Source of the DNA: Lujinxingia vulgaris
GTDB taxonomy: Bacteria; Myxococcota_A; Bradymonadia; Bradymonadales; Bradymonadaceae
Assembly (NCBI RefSeq): GCF_007997005.1
Contig: NZ_VOSL01000048.1
Location: forward strand, 33,138 to 97,137
Reading direction: 5' to 3'
DNA: 64,000 bases
Part shown: positions 28,077 to 37,837 of the stretch, one piece after another
Position numbering within the stretch: the stretch's first letter is position 1
Layout of the letters: each line of letters starts with the position of its first letter
Notes under the pieces: model-generated
Told to the model about the DNA's origin: nothing
Seen by the model: the letters and a program-made list of their open reading frames with translations, nothing else
The model's database searches: none
Position numbers and translations under genes: made by a program

Positions 28077-30868
28077 TCGGCTCACGATCTTTAGTCTCCA
28101 AAATCTTCTTCTGGTCGACGCTTTCCCTGATCTGGGTCGCGGGCCTCTGGGCCTACCTGGACGCCGTGGTCTGGGCGCAGGCCGAGACCTGGAGCTTTGT
28201 TTACGGGGAGCGCACCTTTGAGATCATGGCGCCAGAGTACATCGGGCTGCTGCTGGTGCTGCCCCTGTTGGCCATCGTCGCGCGCTTCACCCTCTCGGAC
28301 TTTCCTCTCTATCAGCGTGTGCTCAACGTCGGCTTTCGCGCGCTGGTGCTGGCCGGGCTGACGCTGGCGTTGATGCAGCCGGTGGTCACCAGTTTCGACT
28401 CGAAGATCGCCACGATCGTCGTGGTGGACACCTCGGCCTCCTTCCCCGATGAGGCGCTGGAGCAGGCCCGCGAGCGCATCAACACCTATGTCGCGGCGGC
28501 GGCCGAAGACGACCAGGTCCGCGTCATCGGGTTTGCCGATCGCCCCTACCAGATTGAGCCTGGCGCCGACGGCACCTACACCGAGCTCCCGCGCCCGAGC
28601 TCCAATGCACCAACCGACACGTCGGCCGACACCGACACAGACGCAGCAACCGAACTTCAGGAGCTCGCCAGCGAGCCTACCCTGCAGACCGACATCAGCG
28701 CCGCGCTGCGCATGGCCTACGGCCTCTTCCCCGACGATCATCTCAAACGCCTGGTGGTGATCAGCGATGGCAACCAGACCCGCGGCGATGTGCTGGCCGA
28801 GGCCAACCGCGCCGCCGATTTTGGCATCCGCCTCTACGCCGCGACCCTCGATTATGAGCAGCCCGCCGAGGTGCTCATTGAGGCGGTGGATGTTCCCGAA
28901 AACATCGAGCTCGGCGCCCCCTTCTTTCTGGTGGCCCGCGTCTTCTCGACCTACGCCACCACAGCCCGGCTGACGCTCTGGCAGAACGAGTACCGGGACG
29001 GTGAGCAAGAGGTTGAGCTGCAGCGCGGCGTCACCGAGGTGCGTTTTCAGACCGAGGTTTACGAGCCCGGCTTTCGGCAGTTTCGCGTGCAAATGAGCGT
29101 CGACGGGCCAGACGGCTACGCGGCCAACAACAGCTTTATGTACAGCGCGCATATCCGCGGCAAAGCGCGGGTGCTCTATGTGGAGGGCGAGATGCGCTCG
29201 CGCCATCACCTGGAGCGCGCGCTGCGTAATGAGAACTTCGATGTGGAGACGCGCAGCCCCGCAGGTCTTCCGAAGAGCGAAGAGGAGCTCGACCGCTTCG
29301 ATCTTGTGCTCCTCTCCGATGTGCACTCCCGCCACGTCAGCGACGCCCAGCAGGATCTTCTCACACGCTATGTGCGCGACCTGGGCGGGGGTCTGATCAT
29401 GGCCGGGGGTCAGGACTCCTTTGGCCCTGGCGGCTGGGAAGATAGCGCGGTGGAGCGCCTGATGCCGGTGAGCTTTGAAGGGGAGCGCCAGCGCGAGACG
29501 CCTTCGCTGGCGCTCCTGATGGTCATCGATCGCTCCGGCTCAATGGCCGGCGACCGCATCGCGCTGGCCAAAGACGCCGCCCGCGCCGCCGTCGAGGTCT
29601 TGCAGCCCGGCGACCAGGTCGGGGTGTTGGCCTTTGACAACGACATCGACCCCATCGTGCGCCTGCAACCTGCGGCCAACCGCTCACGTATCCTCAGCGC
29701 GATCAACCGGCTGCAGGTCCGCGGGGGCACCGACATTGAGCTCGCGCTCAATGAAGCCTACGAGCAGCTGGCCTTTGCCTCGGCCCGAGTTAAACACATC
29801 ATCCTGCTGACCGACGGAATGTCGGAGCCCGGCGCGATCTTCACGCGCATTATGCCCGCGATGCGCATTGAAAACATCACCGTGACCACCGTGGCGGTGG
29901 GCGACGGGGCGGAGACGTCTATGTTGCGGCGCATCGCCGAGCGGGGCTCGGGGCGTTATCACTTCACCAACAACCCCTACAACGTCCCGCAGATCTTTAC
30001 CCAGGAGACGCGCACCGTGGCGCGCTCGGCGCTGGCCGAGGAGCCGATCCGCGCGCAGGTCGCCGGGCGCGCCCAACTTCTTGAAGGCATCGCCTGGAAC
30101 GCCGCGCCCTACCTCCTGGGCTATGTGACCACCACGCCCAAACCTCAATCCGAGGTGCTTTTGACCGTGGAAGGCGGTGACCCGCTGCTCGCGCGCTGGC
30201 GTGTGGGTCTGGGCAAAACAGCCGCGTTTACCTCGGACTTGAAGAACCGCTGGGGCGCGGAGTGGGTGCGCTGGCCGGGCTACGCGCAGCTCTGGGCCCA
30301 GCTGATTCGCGATACGATGCGCACCGACGATCGCGATCGCCTGCCGATGCGCGTCGACATCGACGGGGAGCGCGCCCGGGTGATGGTCGACGCCATCGGC
30401 GAAGATGACCGCTTTATCAACGATCTCGACAGCGTGCTGCGCGTGACCGACCCCGATGGGAACGACTCCCAGGTCGCGCTGCAGCAACGCGCGCCGGGGC
30501 GCTATGAGGCCAGCTTCCCCCTGCCTCAATTCGGTGCCTACCAGCTGGCCGCCCAGCACGACCGCGGCGGAGATACCTTCGCGGTCAGCCAGGCCAGCCT
30601 GGCCTACCCCTACCCCCGCGAGATGACCTACCTGGAGCCCAACGAGGCGCTCATCGCCCAGATTGTGGCCATGGGTCGTGGCGAGCTCGATCCGGCGCCG
30701 GCGACGATCTTCGACGCCGATGGCGAGGAAGTCCGCTACCGGCGCCAGCTCTGGCCCTGGGTGCTGCTTTTTGCCCTGTCGCTGATGGTGCTCGATCTCG
30801 CGCTGCGCCGCATTCGGCTCAGCGGCCAGACCGAGCTGAGCTGGCTGGCGCTAACCCGCTCGAAATAA
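28073..30868 (+). CDS. 931-residue membrane protein with two vWA domains and a GATase1-like domain
   Basis: ATG 28073 overlaps the preceding stop (ATGA), so I prefer it to the start 30 nt upstream. Two or three N-terminal helices are followed by a first vWA-like domain with DTSAS at residues 119-123 and an acidic insert. A class I glutamine amidotransferase-like region (about 365-465, VLLSDVHSR, GGGLIMAGGQDSFGPGGW) lacks an evident catalytic Cys. A second vWA domain has DRSGSM (from Asp486). A beta-rich part and a final helix end it. Such proteins accompany MoxR loci in delta-proteobacteria. It is the last gene of locus 1 and is followed by a weak terminator. Confidence 0.8.
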   Translation: MIGSRSLVSKIFFWSTLSLIWVAGLWAYLDAVVWAQAETWSFVYGERTFEIMAPEYIGLLLVLPLLAIVARFTLSDFPLYQRVLNVGFRALVLAGLTLALMQPVVTSFDSKIATIVVVDTSASFPDEALEQARERINTYVAAAAEDDQVRVIGFADRPYQIEPGADGTYTELPRPSSNAPTDTSADTDTDAATELQELASEPTLQTDISAALRMAYGLFPDDHLKRLVVISDGNQTRGDVLAEANRAADFGIRLYAATLDYEQPAEVLIEAVDVPENIELGAPFFLVARVFSTYATTARLTLWQNEYRDGEQEVELQRGVTEVRFQTEVYEPGFRQFRVQMSVDGPDGYAANNSFMYSAHIRGKARVLYVEGEMRSRHHLERALRNENFDVETRSPAGLPKSEEELDRFDLVLLSDVHSRHVSDAQQDLLTRYVRDLGGGLIMAGGQDSFGPGGWEDSAVERLMPVSFEGERQRETPSLALLMVIDRSGSMAGDRIALAKDAARAAVEVLQPGDQVGVLAFDNDIDPIVRLQPAANRSRILSAINRLQVRGGTDIELALNEAYEQLAFASARVKHIILLTDGMSEPGAIFTRIMPAMRIENITVTTVAVGDGAETSMLRRIAERGSGRYHFTNNPYNVPQIFTQETRTVARSALAEEPIRAQVAGRAQLLEGIAWNAAPYLLGYVTTTPKPQSEVLLTVEGGDPLLARWRVGLGKTAAFTSDLKNRWGAEWVRWPGYAQLWAQLIRDTMRTDDRDRLPMRVDIDGERARVMVDAIGEDDRFINDLDSVLRVTDPDGNDSQVALQQRAPGRYEASFPLPQFGAYQLAAQHDRGGDTFAVSQASLAYPYPREMTYLEPNEALIAQIVAMGRGELDPAPATIFDADGEEVRYRRQLWPWVLLFALSLMVLDLALRRIRLSGQTELSWLALTRSK

Positions 30869-30892
30869 CGCACACCCTATGACGGCGACTCG

Positions 30893-30919
30893 CCGCCCCT
30901 CCTCGCCAGGGGCGGTTTT
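30893..30919 (+). terminator. Putative terminator of Bat locus 1
   Basis: CCGCCCCT (30893-30900) and AGGGGCGG (30908-30915) form an 8-bp stem with a 7-nt loop, followed by TTTT. The T tract is short. It separates two convergent genes. Confidence 0.6.
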
Positions 30920-30923
30920 GACG

Positions 30924-33413
30924 TCACGCCAGGGCGCTCTCATTGCCGGAGTCGCGCACAAAGAGCACCGAGCTGCCGGTGAGCTGCACCATGCGCTCCA
31001 TAAAGTCGCGATCGATGGTGTCGGCGAGCCCCATGATCTGAAGATCGGCACGCGGGGAGTCGGCGACCCACTTCATAAAACTGCCGCTCTCCACCCACGA
31101 CTCGGTGCCGCGGGGCAGTCGCGCATCATCGATGAGCAGCTGCAGGTAGCGCCGCGCGTTGTCGGTCTCCTCCGGGTCGGGGCAGACCGTGAGCAGGCGT
31201 AACGAGCCCTGCCAGTTGCGATGGGCCTGGTAGCCCAGCAAGAGCGAGAGGTCGAGGTTGGCCAGGCGCAGCCCCACCGGCCAGCTCGGGCTCTGATCGC
31301 GCACCCAGACGTTGATGCGGCGCTCATGGCCCAGCGACGACTCGGGGTGCTCAAAAAGAAAGGCCGCGCCCATCTTGCGCGTGATCGCCACGTCCAGAAG
31401 TTCTTGCAGTGTGGGCTGATCGTACATATCGGCGTTGATGAAGAGGATGTTCGGTCGGAAGTAACTTCCCTGCATCACCGCCGAGGCCATATCCACGCCG
31501 GCCGGGTAGGTGCTGGCCTCAATGGTGACCGCCGTGGCAAAGAGCCCCTCGCGCTGAAAGTCGGCGGCGACCGCGCCAAGATCGCCCAGCGCGCGCTGAC
31601 GGATCGCAGCCATCGCCGCGGTGGGGAGCTTGCCGGCGCCCATCCCCGGGATGGTCTTATGCTCACCGCTGCGCCGCCTTGGCCTGTACCGGGCGTGCGC
31701 GTCGTCTTCGCCCACCTCGCTGGCCTCGGCCGTGACCGGCGCGGCCGCGTCCCCACTCTGCGGGTACGTCTCCCGGCTGAGCACACCGACCACCTGCAAC
31801 GACCCCTTCGGTGCGGTGAGCAGCCTTAAGAATCGAAACTGCCCATCGAGTTGGGTGCGGCTCTCCACCGGCACGAGCAGGTCGGGCTTCCAGCTGCGCT
31901 CGTTGGCCTCCTGCGGCCCCCGGGCGATGCGTTTGGCGGCCCAGTCCGCCAGCGACACAAAGATCGAGCTTCGCACCGTCTCCCAGGGCGTCTCCAGGCG
32001 CCGCCCCACCAGCACCACATAGATCCCGCCGATCACCGAGAGGGCCACCAGCGCAAAGGCCGGGCTGATCACAAAGACCGCCAGCAGCGCCAGCGCCGCG
32101 CCCACCACCGGCACCGCCCTCGGCACACGGAAGGTGGGGCGAAACGAGATCATCCCCAGGCTCTGCTCCACCAGCACCACCAGGTTGATGGTCAGGTAGG
32201 TCAGCAAAAAGAACATCGTGATGAGCACCGCGATGCGATCCAGGCTCCCGAGCGTCAGCGCGATGGCCACAAGCCCGCCCGTAAAGAGCGCGGCGTTGCG
32301 CGGCTCCCCACCGCCGGTGACATGCGAGAAGAAGGCGCTCCGGGGCAAGATGCTATGCGAGCCCAGCGCCTGCAGCACGCGCGGCGCGGCCACCAGCGAG
32401 CTCAGGGTCGCCGTGAAGGTCGAGGCCAGAATCCCCACCAGCACAAGCTCGCCGAAGGCCGCGTAGTCCACGACGACCAGCGCGTTCTCACGGAGCTCCT
32501 GCGGGCTGGCCACCATCGAGTACCAGAAGGCCAGAAAGAGATACGTGCATAGCGCGACGAGCACCGCCGCCATCGTCCCCCGCGGGATGCTGCGCCGCGG
32601 GTTGGCCAGTGCCCCGGACATGCTCGCGCCCACATTGACCCCGGTGCCGGCCGGAAAGAAGATCGCAAAGAGGATCCAGAAGCCGCCGGCCTCAAAGCTG
32701 CCAAAGAGCTCCGGGTTGCGCAGCTCCACCTCACCGCCCTGCCCCATCCCGGTGAGCCCCAGCGCGATCGAGATCAATGAGGCGACGATGACGATCATCA
32801 CCAGCCCCTGAAGTCGAAACGCCAACTTCGTCGAGATCAGCGTCGCGCCAAAGGCCAGCACAAAGACCGCATACGCCACCGCCACCGGCGGATGATCCGG
32901 GAAAATATAGCCCCAGGCCTCGGTGAACCCGTAGATGTAAAGCGCGGCCGAGAGCGCCTGCCCCACGTAGAGCGGGATCCCGATGGCCCCGCCGGGCTCC
33001 AGCCCCAGCGACTGACTGATGATCGAGAAGACCCCGCCGGCGCCGACCCGGATGTTGGTGGTGATCGACGAGAGCGACATCGCCGCGGTCCCGGTGATGG
33101 CAAAGGTCAAAAGGATCAACGCCAGCGCGCCCAACAGCCCGGCCTGGCCCACCACCCAGCCCTCCCGCAGGTACATCATCACCCCGCAGATCGTGAGCAC
33201 CGTGGGGCGAAACACTCCGGCAAAGGTCCCCAGCCCCTCGCGCACCGAGAAGATTGGCGAGGCGCTCTCCACCGGCGGAGCGATCGTATGCGCGGGGTTG
33301 TCCAACGCGCCGAGAGGTTCGGTCTTCTGCTCGGCGATCGTGCTCGCCAGATCGTCCTGCTCTACAGGGCTGTCACCATCCATGATCGTCTCCATCGCAT
33401 CAGCGTGATTCAT
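30924..33413 (-). CDS. SLC12-type cation-chloride cotransporter-like permease
   Basis: The 829-residue protein has an acidic N-terminal tail (about 60 residues), about twelve helices and a large soluble C-terminal domain (from about residue 500). The first helix region GTFAGVFRPTVLTICGVMMYLREGWVVGQAG is strongly reminiscent of SLC12/CCC transporters, and SSITTNIRVGAGGVFSIISQSLGLEPGG is the matching helix 3 loop. Bacterial homologues are annotated as amino acid permeases or Na-K-Cl cotransporters. The C-terminal domain resembles the SLC12 cytosolic domain, with a USP-like fold. The substrate cannot be told from sequence. AAGGGGGA lies about 10 nt before ATG 33413. Confidence 0.82.
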   Translation of the reverse strand: MNHADAMETIMDGDSPVEQDDLASTIAEQKTEPLGALDNPAHTIAPPVESASPIFSVREGLGTFAGVFRPTVLTICGVMMYLREGWVVGQAGLLGALALILLTFAITGTAAMSLSSITTNIRVGAGGVFSIISQSLGLEPGGAIGIPLYVGQALSAALYIYGFTEAWGYIFPDHPPVAVAYAVFVLAFGATLISTKLAFRLQGLVMIVIVASLISIALGLTGMGQGGEVELRNPELFGSFEAGGFWILFAIFFPAGTGVNVGASMSGALANPRRSIPRGTMAAVLVALCTYLFLAFWYSMVASPQELRENALVVVDYAAFGELVLVGILASTFTATLSSLVAAPRVLQALGSHSILPRSAFFSHVTGGGEPRNAALFTGGLVAIALTLGSLDRIAVLITMFFLLTYLTINLVVLVEQSLGMISFRPTFRVPRAVPVVGAALALLAVFVISPAFALVALSVIGGIYVVLVGRRLETPWETVRSSIFVSLADWAAKRIARGPQEANERSWKPDLLVPVESRTQLDGQFRFLRLLTAPKGSLQVVGVLSRETYPQSGDAAAPVTAEASEVGEDDAHARYRPRRRSGEHKTIPGMGAGKLPTAAMAAIRQRALGDLGAVAADFQREGLFATAVTIEASTYPAGVDMASAVMQGSYFRPNILFINADMYDQPTLQELLDVAITRKMGAAFLFEHPESSLGHERRINVWVRDQSPSWPVGLRLANLDLSLLLGYQAHRNWQGSLRLLTVCPDPEETDNARRYLQLLIDDARLPRGTESWVESGSFMKWVADSPRADLQIMGLADTIDRDFMERMVQLTGSSVLFVRDSGNESALA

Positions 33414-33510
33414 CGTGCGGGCGTCCCCCTTCGTTACGCGAGCCGCACCCGCCGGGATTGTCGGCGCGCAGCCCGACCGTGTCCAGAAAGGCGAAGGCCT
33501 GCCCCGGCGC

Positions 33511-33540
33511 TAGACATCGCGTCTGCTGTGGGGCTATCAT
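33511..33540 (+). promoter_or_regulatory. Sigma70-like promoter of the TPR/kinase/Omp85 cluster
   Basis: TAGACA (33511-33516, 5 of 6 to consensus) is separated by 18 nt from TATCAT (33535-33540, 5 of 6). It lies 46 nt before ATG 33586 in the gap divergent to the SLC12-like gene. It is the best-formed promoter seen in the window. Confidence 0.6.
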
Positions 33541-33585
33541 CGCCGGCGAGCACCGCCACTCTCAACTACTTCGACCCTCTTAAAG

Positions 33586-34380
33586 ATGATGGCCATGCGA
33601 AAGTTTATCGGAGTCGGGCTGTTGGTGACCCTGATGTCCACTGGAGTTCCCGCCCAGGTGATGGCGCAGTCGGACGCCGACGCCGCCGACATCGCCCGTC
33701 AGGTCGAGAGCCTCTCGGCCGAAGGCGCGCAGAGTTTCCGCGCCGGCGACTACGAAAAGGCCATCGAGTTCTTCGAGCAGGCTTACGCGCTCGATCCGGT
33801 GCCCAACCTGCTCTACAACATCGGGCGTTGCTACGAGCAGATGGAGCAGTGGGACGAGGCCATCGCGCAGTATGAGCGCTTTATGGTCGCCCCGGACGTT
33901 GAGAGTGAGGCGCGCTCCCACGCGATGGAGCGGGTGCAGTCCCTGCGCGAGATTCAGGCGATGCAGGCCCGCGAAGACGGCAGCGATGGCGACGGCGTTC
34001 AGGATGAGGGCGCCGACGATGTCATCGCCACCCCGCAGCCGGCGCCCCCCAACCGCACCCCCGGCATCATCACCACCGCCGGCGGCGTGGCGCTGATCGG
34101 CGGCGGGGTCGTGATGGGCCTGATGGCCAGCGGCAACGCCGAGAGCATCACCGACACCCAGCTCAGCTATGACGATCGCCTGGCCGCGCGCGACAGCGCG
34201 CGCACCCAGGCCCTGGTGGCCGACGTCTTCTACGTCTCCGGCGCCGCGGTGACCGCGCTGGGCATCTACCTGATTGTCAGCGCCGACAGCGTCGAAGATA
34301 ACCCTCAGGCCTCGCGCTCGATGCTCACCCCCTGGGTGGGCAAAGGCAGCGCCGGCGTTGGCCTGACCCTCGGCTTCTGA
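33586..34380 (+). CDS. Periplasmic TPR protein with two late hydrophobic segments
   Basis: The protein has 264 residues (starts at 33586, 33589 or 33595). A signal peptide ends near QVMAQ. TPR repeats span about residues 40-120 (AGDYEKAIEFFEQAYALDP, YEQMEQWDEAIAQYERF). An Asp-rich linker, then two hydrophobic segments (GIITTAGGVALIGGGVVMGLM and VFYVSGAAVTALGIYLIVS) follow. The protein ends GSAGVGLTLGF, with a terminal Phe. It likely sits in the periplasm with a membrane anchor. It is the first gene of a cluster with two Ser/Thr kinases and an Omp85-like protein. Confidence 0.75.
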   Translation: MMAMRKFIGVGLLVTLMSTGVPAQVMAQSDADAADIARQVESLSAEGAQSFRAGDYEKAIEFFEQAYALDPVPNLLYNIGRCYEQMEQWDEAIAQYERFMVAPDVESEARSHAMERVQSLREIQAMQAREDGSDGDGVQDEGADDVIATPQPAPPNRTPGIITTAGGVALIGGGVVMGLMASGNAESITDTQLSYDDRLAARDSARTQALVADVFYVSGAAVTALGIYLIVSADSVEDNPQASRSMLTPWVGKGSAGVGLTLGF

Positions 34381-34435
34381 ACCTTCTGGCGCGCCGCACG
34401 CTCGCGGCGCGGACCTGCTCCCCAAGACCGAACCT

Positions 34436-36163
34436 ATGTCCTCTTCTCGCGACCAACGTCGAGCGCTCTACGAAAAGCTCGTCGGCCAGACCGTGGCTGA
34501 TCGCTACGAGATCGTCAGCCTGATGGGTTTTGGGGGCATGGGTGCGGTCTATGAGGCGATCCAGCGCAACATGAACCGGCGCATCGCCCTCAAGTACATC
34601 CCCTCGCATAACCCGGTGACCGCCGCGCGCTTTGAGCGCGAAGCGCTGACCGTCAGCCAGCTGCGCCACCCCAACACGGTCACCGTCTTCGACTACGGCC
34701 AGACCGACGACGGGTTTCTCTACCTGACCATGGAGATGCTCGCCGGGCGCACCCTGACCGAGGCGATCAAGACCGAGGCGCCTTTCTCGCCAAAGCGCGC
34801 GGTGCACATCGCCTCCCAGATCTGCCGCTCGCTGGCCGAGGCGCATAAAAACGGCATCGTTCACCGCGACGTCAAACCCGATAACATCTTCCTGATCGAG
34901 GTCGACGGCGATCCCGACGTGGTCAAAGTCCTGGACTTCGGCATCGCCAAAGCCGTCGGCGGCGAAGATGACGTGCAGCTGACCGGCGATGGCCGCATCG
35001 TGGGCACGCCCCGCTACATGTCGCCCGAGCAGATCCTCTCGCAGAGCGTCGATCACCGCAGCGACATCTACAGCCTGGGTTGCATCATCTTTGAGATGCT
35101 CTGTGGCGAGCCGCCTTTTCAGGGGCCGACGACCACCGCGCTGATGATCAGCCACGCCCAGGATCCGCCCCCTCCCTTCGCCGAGCGCCTCTCGGAGCAG
35201 GCGCTGGATATGATCCCGCTGGCGCTCGAGCATGTGGTGCGCCGCACGATGTCCAAAGATCCCGGGGCGCGGCCGCAGACCACCGAAGAGCTGCGCGAGG
35301 AGCTTGAGAGCGCGCTGAGCAAGCACCACGCCGCGCTGGCCGCAGGCATCGCCTCGCCAACCTCGACCGGCAACCACTTCGCGCCCTCGGCGCCGGGTGG
35401 CGCGGCCGGGGGATTCGGTGGCACCGGGAACTTCACCGGAAACGGCCAGTTCAATGGCACCGGCAACTTCACCGGGAATGGCCAGTTCAATGGCACCGGC
35501 AACTTCACCGGCGCCGGTCAGGCGATGGCGCCCGGCGCGGCAGCCGCCCAGGCGCCGGCGAAGGGCGGTACGAACAAGGGGCTGATTGCTGCGGTTGTGC
35601 TCGCGCTGATCATCGTGCTCTTGCTGGGGGTGATGGTGCTGCGTGGTCAGGAGCAGAGCGCGCCGGAGACGACTCCCGAGGTCGCGGGGGCGTCGGCTGA
35701 AGCGGCACCTGAGATACCCGAAGAGCCCGCCGAACCCGCGATCGACGAGCCGACGGTGGTCGCCGTCAACGACACGATTATTTTGCGGCTGACAACCGAG
35801 CCGCCGGGCGCGACGATCATGGAAGGTGACGACGAGCTGGGCACCACGCCCTACAACCTCTCGGTGGCCCCCGGCGGCGACCCGCTGACGTACCGCCTTC
35901 GCCTGGACGGCTACGAGCCCCTCGATGTGCGCATCCCCATCGACCCGGAGCGCGGCCTGCGCCAGGAGCTCAGCTACGAGCTGACCGCCGAGGAGCGGCG
36001 CCCGACCCGGCGCGCCCCTCGTCAAGAGCGGCGCCCGCGTCCCCCCGAGGAGGTCTCCCAGACCGAGGAGCCCCCCGCCGAGGAGGAGACGCCTGCCGAG
36101 CCGCGGCGCCCCTCGATTGAGCTGCTCGATGACGGGCCCCGCCCCAAAGTCAACCGCCTCTAA
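34436..36163 (+). CDS. Transmembrane Ser/Thr protein kinase with PEGA domain
   Basis: The protein has 575 residues. The Hanks-type kinase domain spans about residues 22-295: P-loop GFGGMGAV, Lys53, catalytic HRDVKPDN with Asp145, DFG with Asp167 and MSPEQ in place of APE. A Gly/Asn/Phe/Thr repeat region (about 325-365) leads to one transmembrane helix (about 380-402). Outside, a PEGA domain (LRLTTEPPGATI ... GTTPYNLSV) and a Pro/Glu/Arg-rich tail follow. This is a receptor-type kinase whose sensor part faces the periplasm. It is followed 50 nt later by a second kinase gene. Confidence 0.95.
   Translation: MSSSRDQRRALYEKLVGQTVADRYEIVSLMGFGGMGAVYEAIQRNMNRRIALKYIPSHNPVTAARFEREALTVSQLRHPNTVTVFDYGQTDDGFLYLTMEMLAGRTLTEAIKTEAPFSPKRAVHIASQICRSLAEAHKNGIVHRDVKPDNIFLIEVDGDPDVVKVLDFGIAKAVGGEDDVQLTGDGRIVGTPRYMSPEQILSQSVDHRSDIYSLGCIIFEMLCGEPPFQGPTTTALMISHAQDPPPPFAERLSEQALDMIPLALEHVVRRTMSKDPGARPQTTEELREELESALSKHHAALAAGIASPTSTGNHFAPSAPGGAAGGFGGTGNFTGNGQFNGTGNFTGNGQFNGTGNFTGAGQAMAPGAAAAQAPAKGGTNKGLIAAVVLALIIVLLLGVMVLRGQEQSAPETTPEVAGASAEAAPEIPEEPAEPAIDEPTVVAVNDTIILRLTTEPPGATIMEGDDELGTTPYNLSVAPGGDPLTYRLRLDGYEPLDVRIPIDPERGLRQELSYELTAEERRPTRRAPRQERRPRPPEEVSQTEEPPAEEETPAEPRRPSIELLDDGPRPKVNRL
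35420..35521 (+). repeat. 36-bp tandem coding repeat in the kinase juxtamembrane region
   Basis: Two full 36-nt units (35420-35455, 35456-35491) and a partial third encode GTGNFTGNGQFN in tandem. It is a near-identical in-frame repeat in the cytoplasmic linker before the transmembrane helix, likely to vary in copy number between strains. Confidence 0.85.
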
Positions 36164-36213
36164 CCTTCGCCGGGGAGCCTGGCCGAAAGGGGGCGTCCTC
36201 ATCCTGAGCGTTC

Positions 36214-37806
<1,593 letters not shown>

Positions 37807-37837
37807 TGTCTTTGTTTGATTGACGTGGTGTTGCGCT

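Noticed and set aside
35420..35521. The 36-bp repeats as a CRISPR
   Set aside because: They are adjacent without spacers, in frame, and encode a regular peptide inside a kinase.
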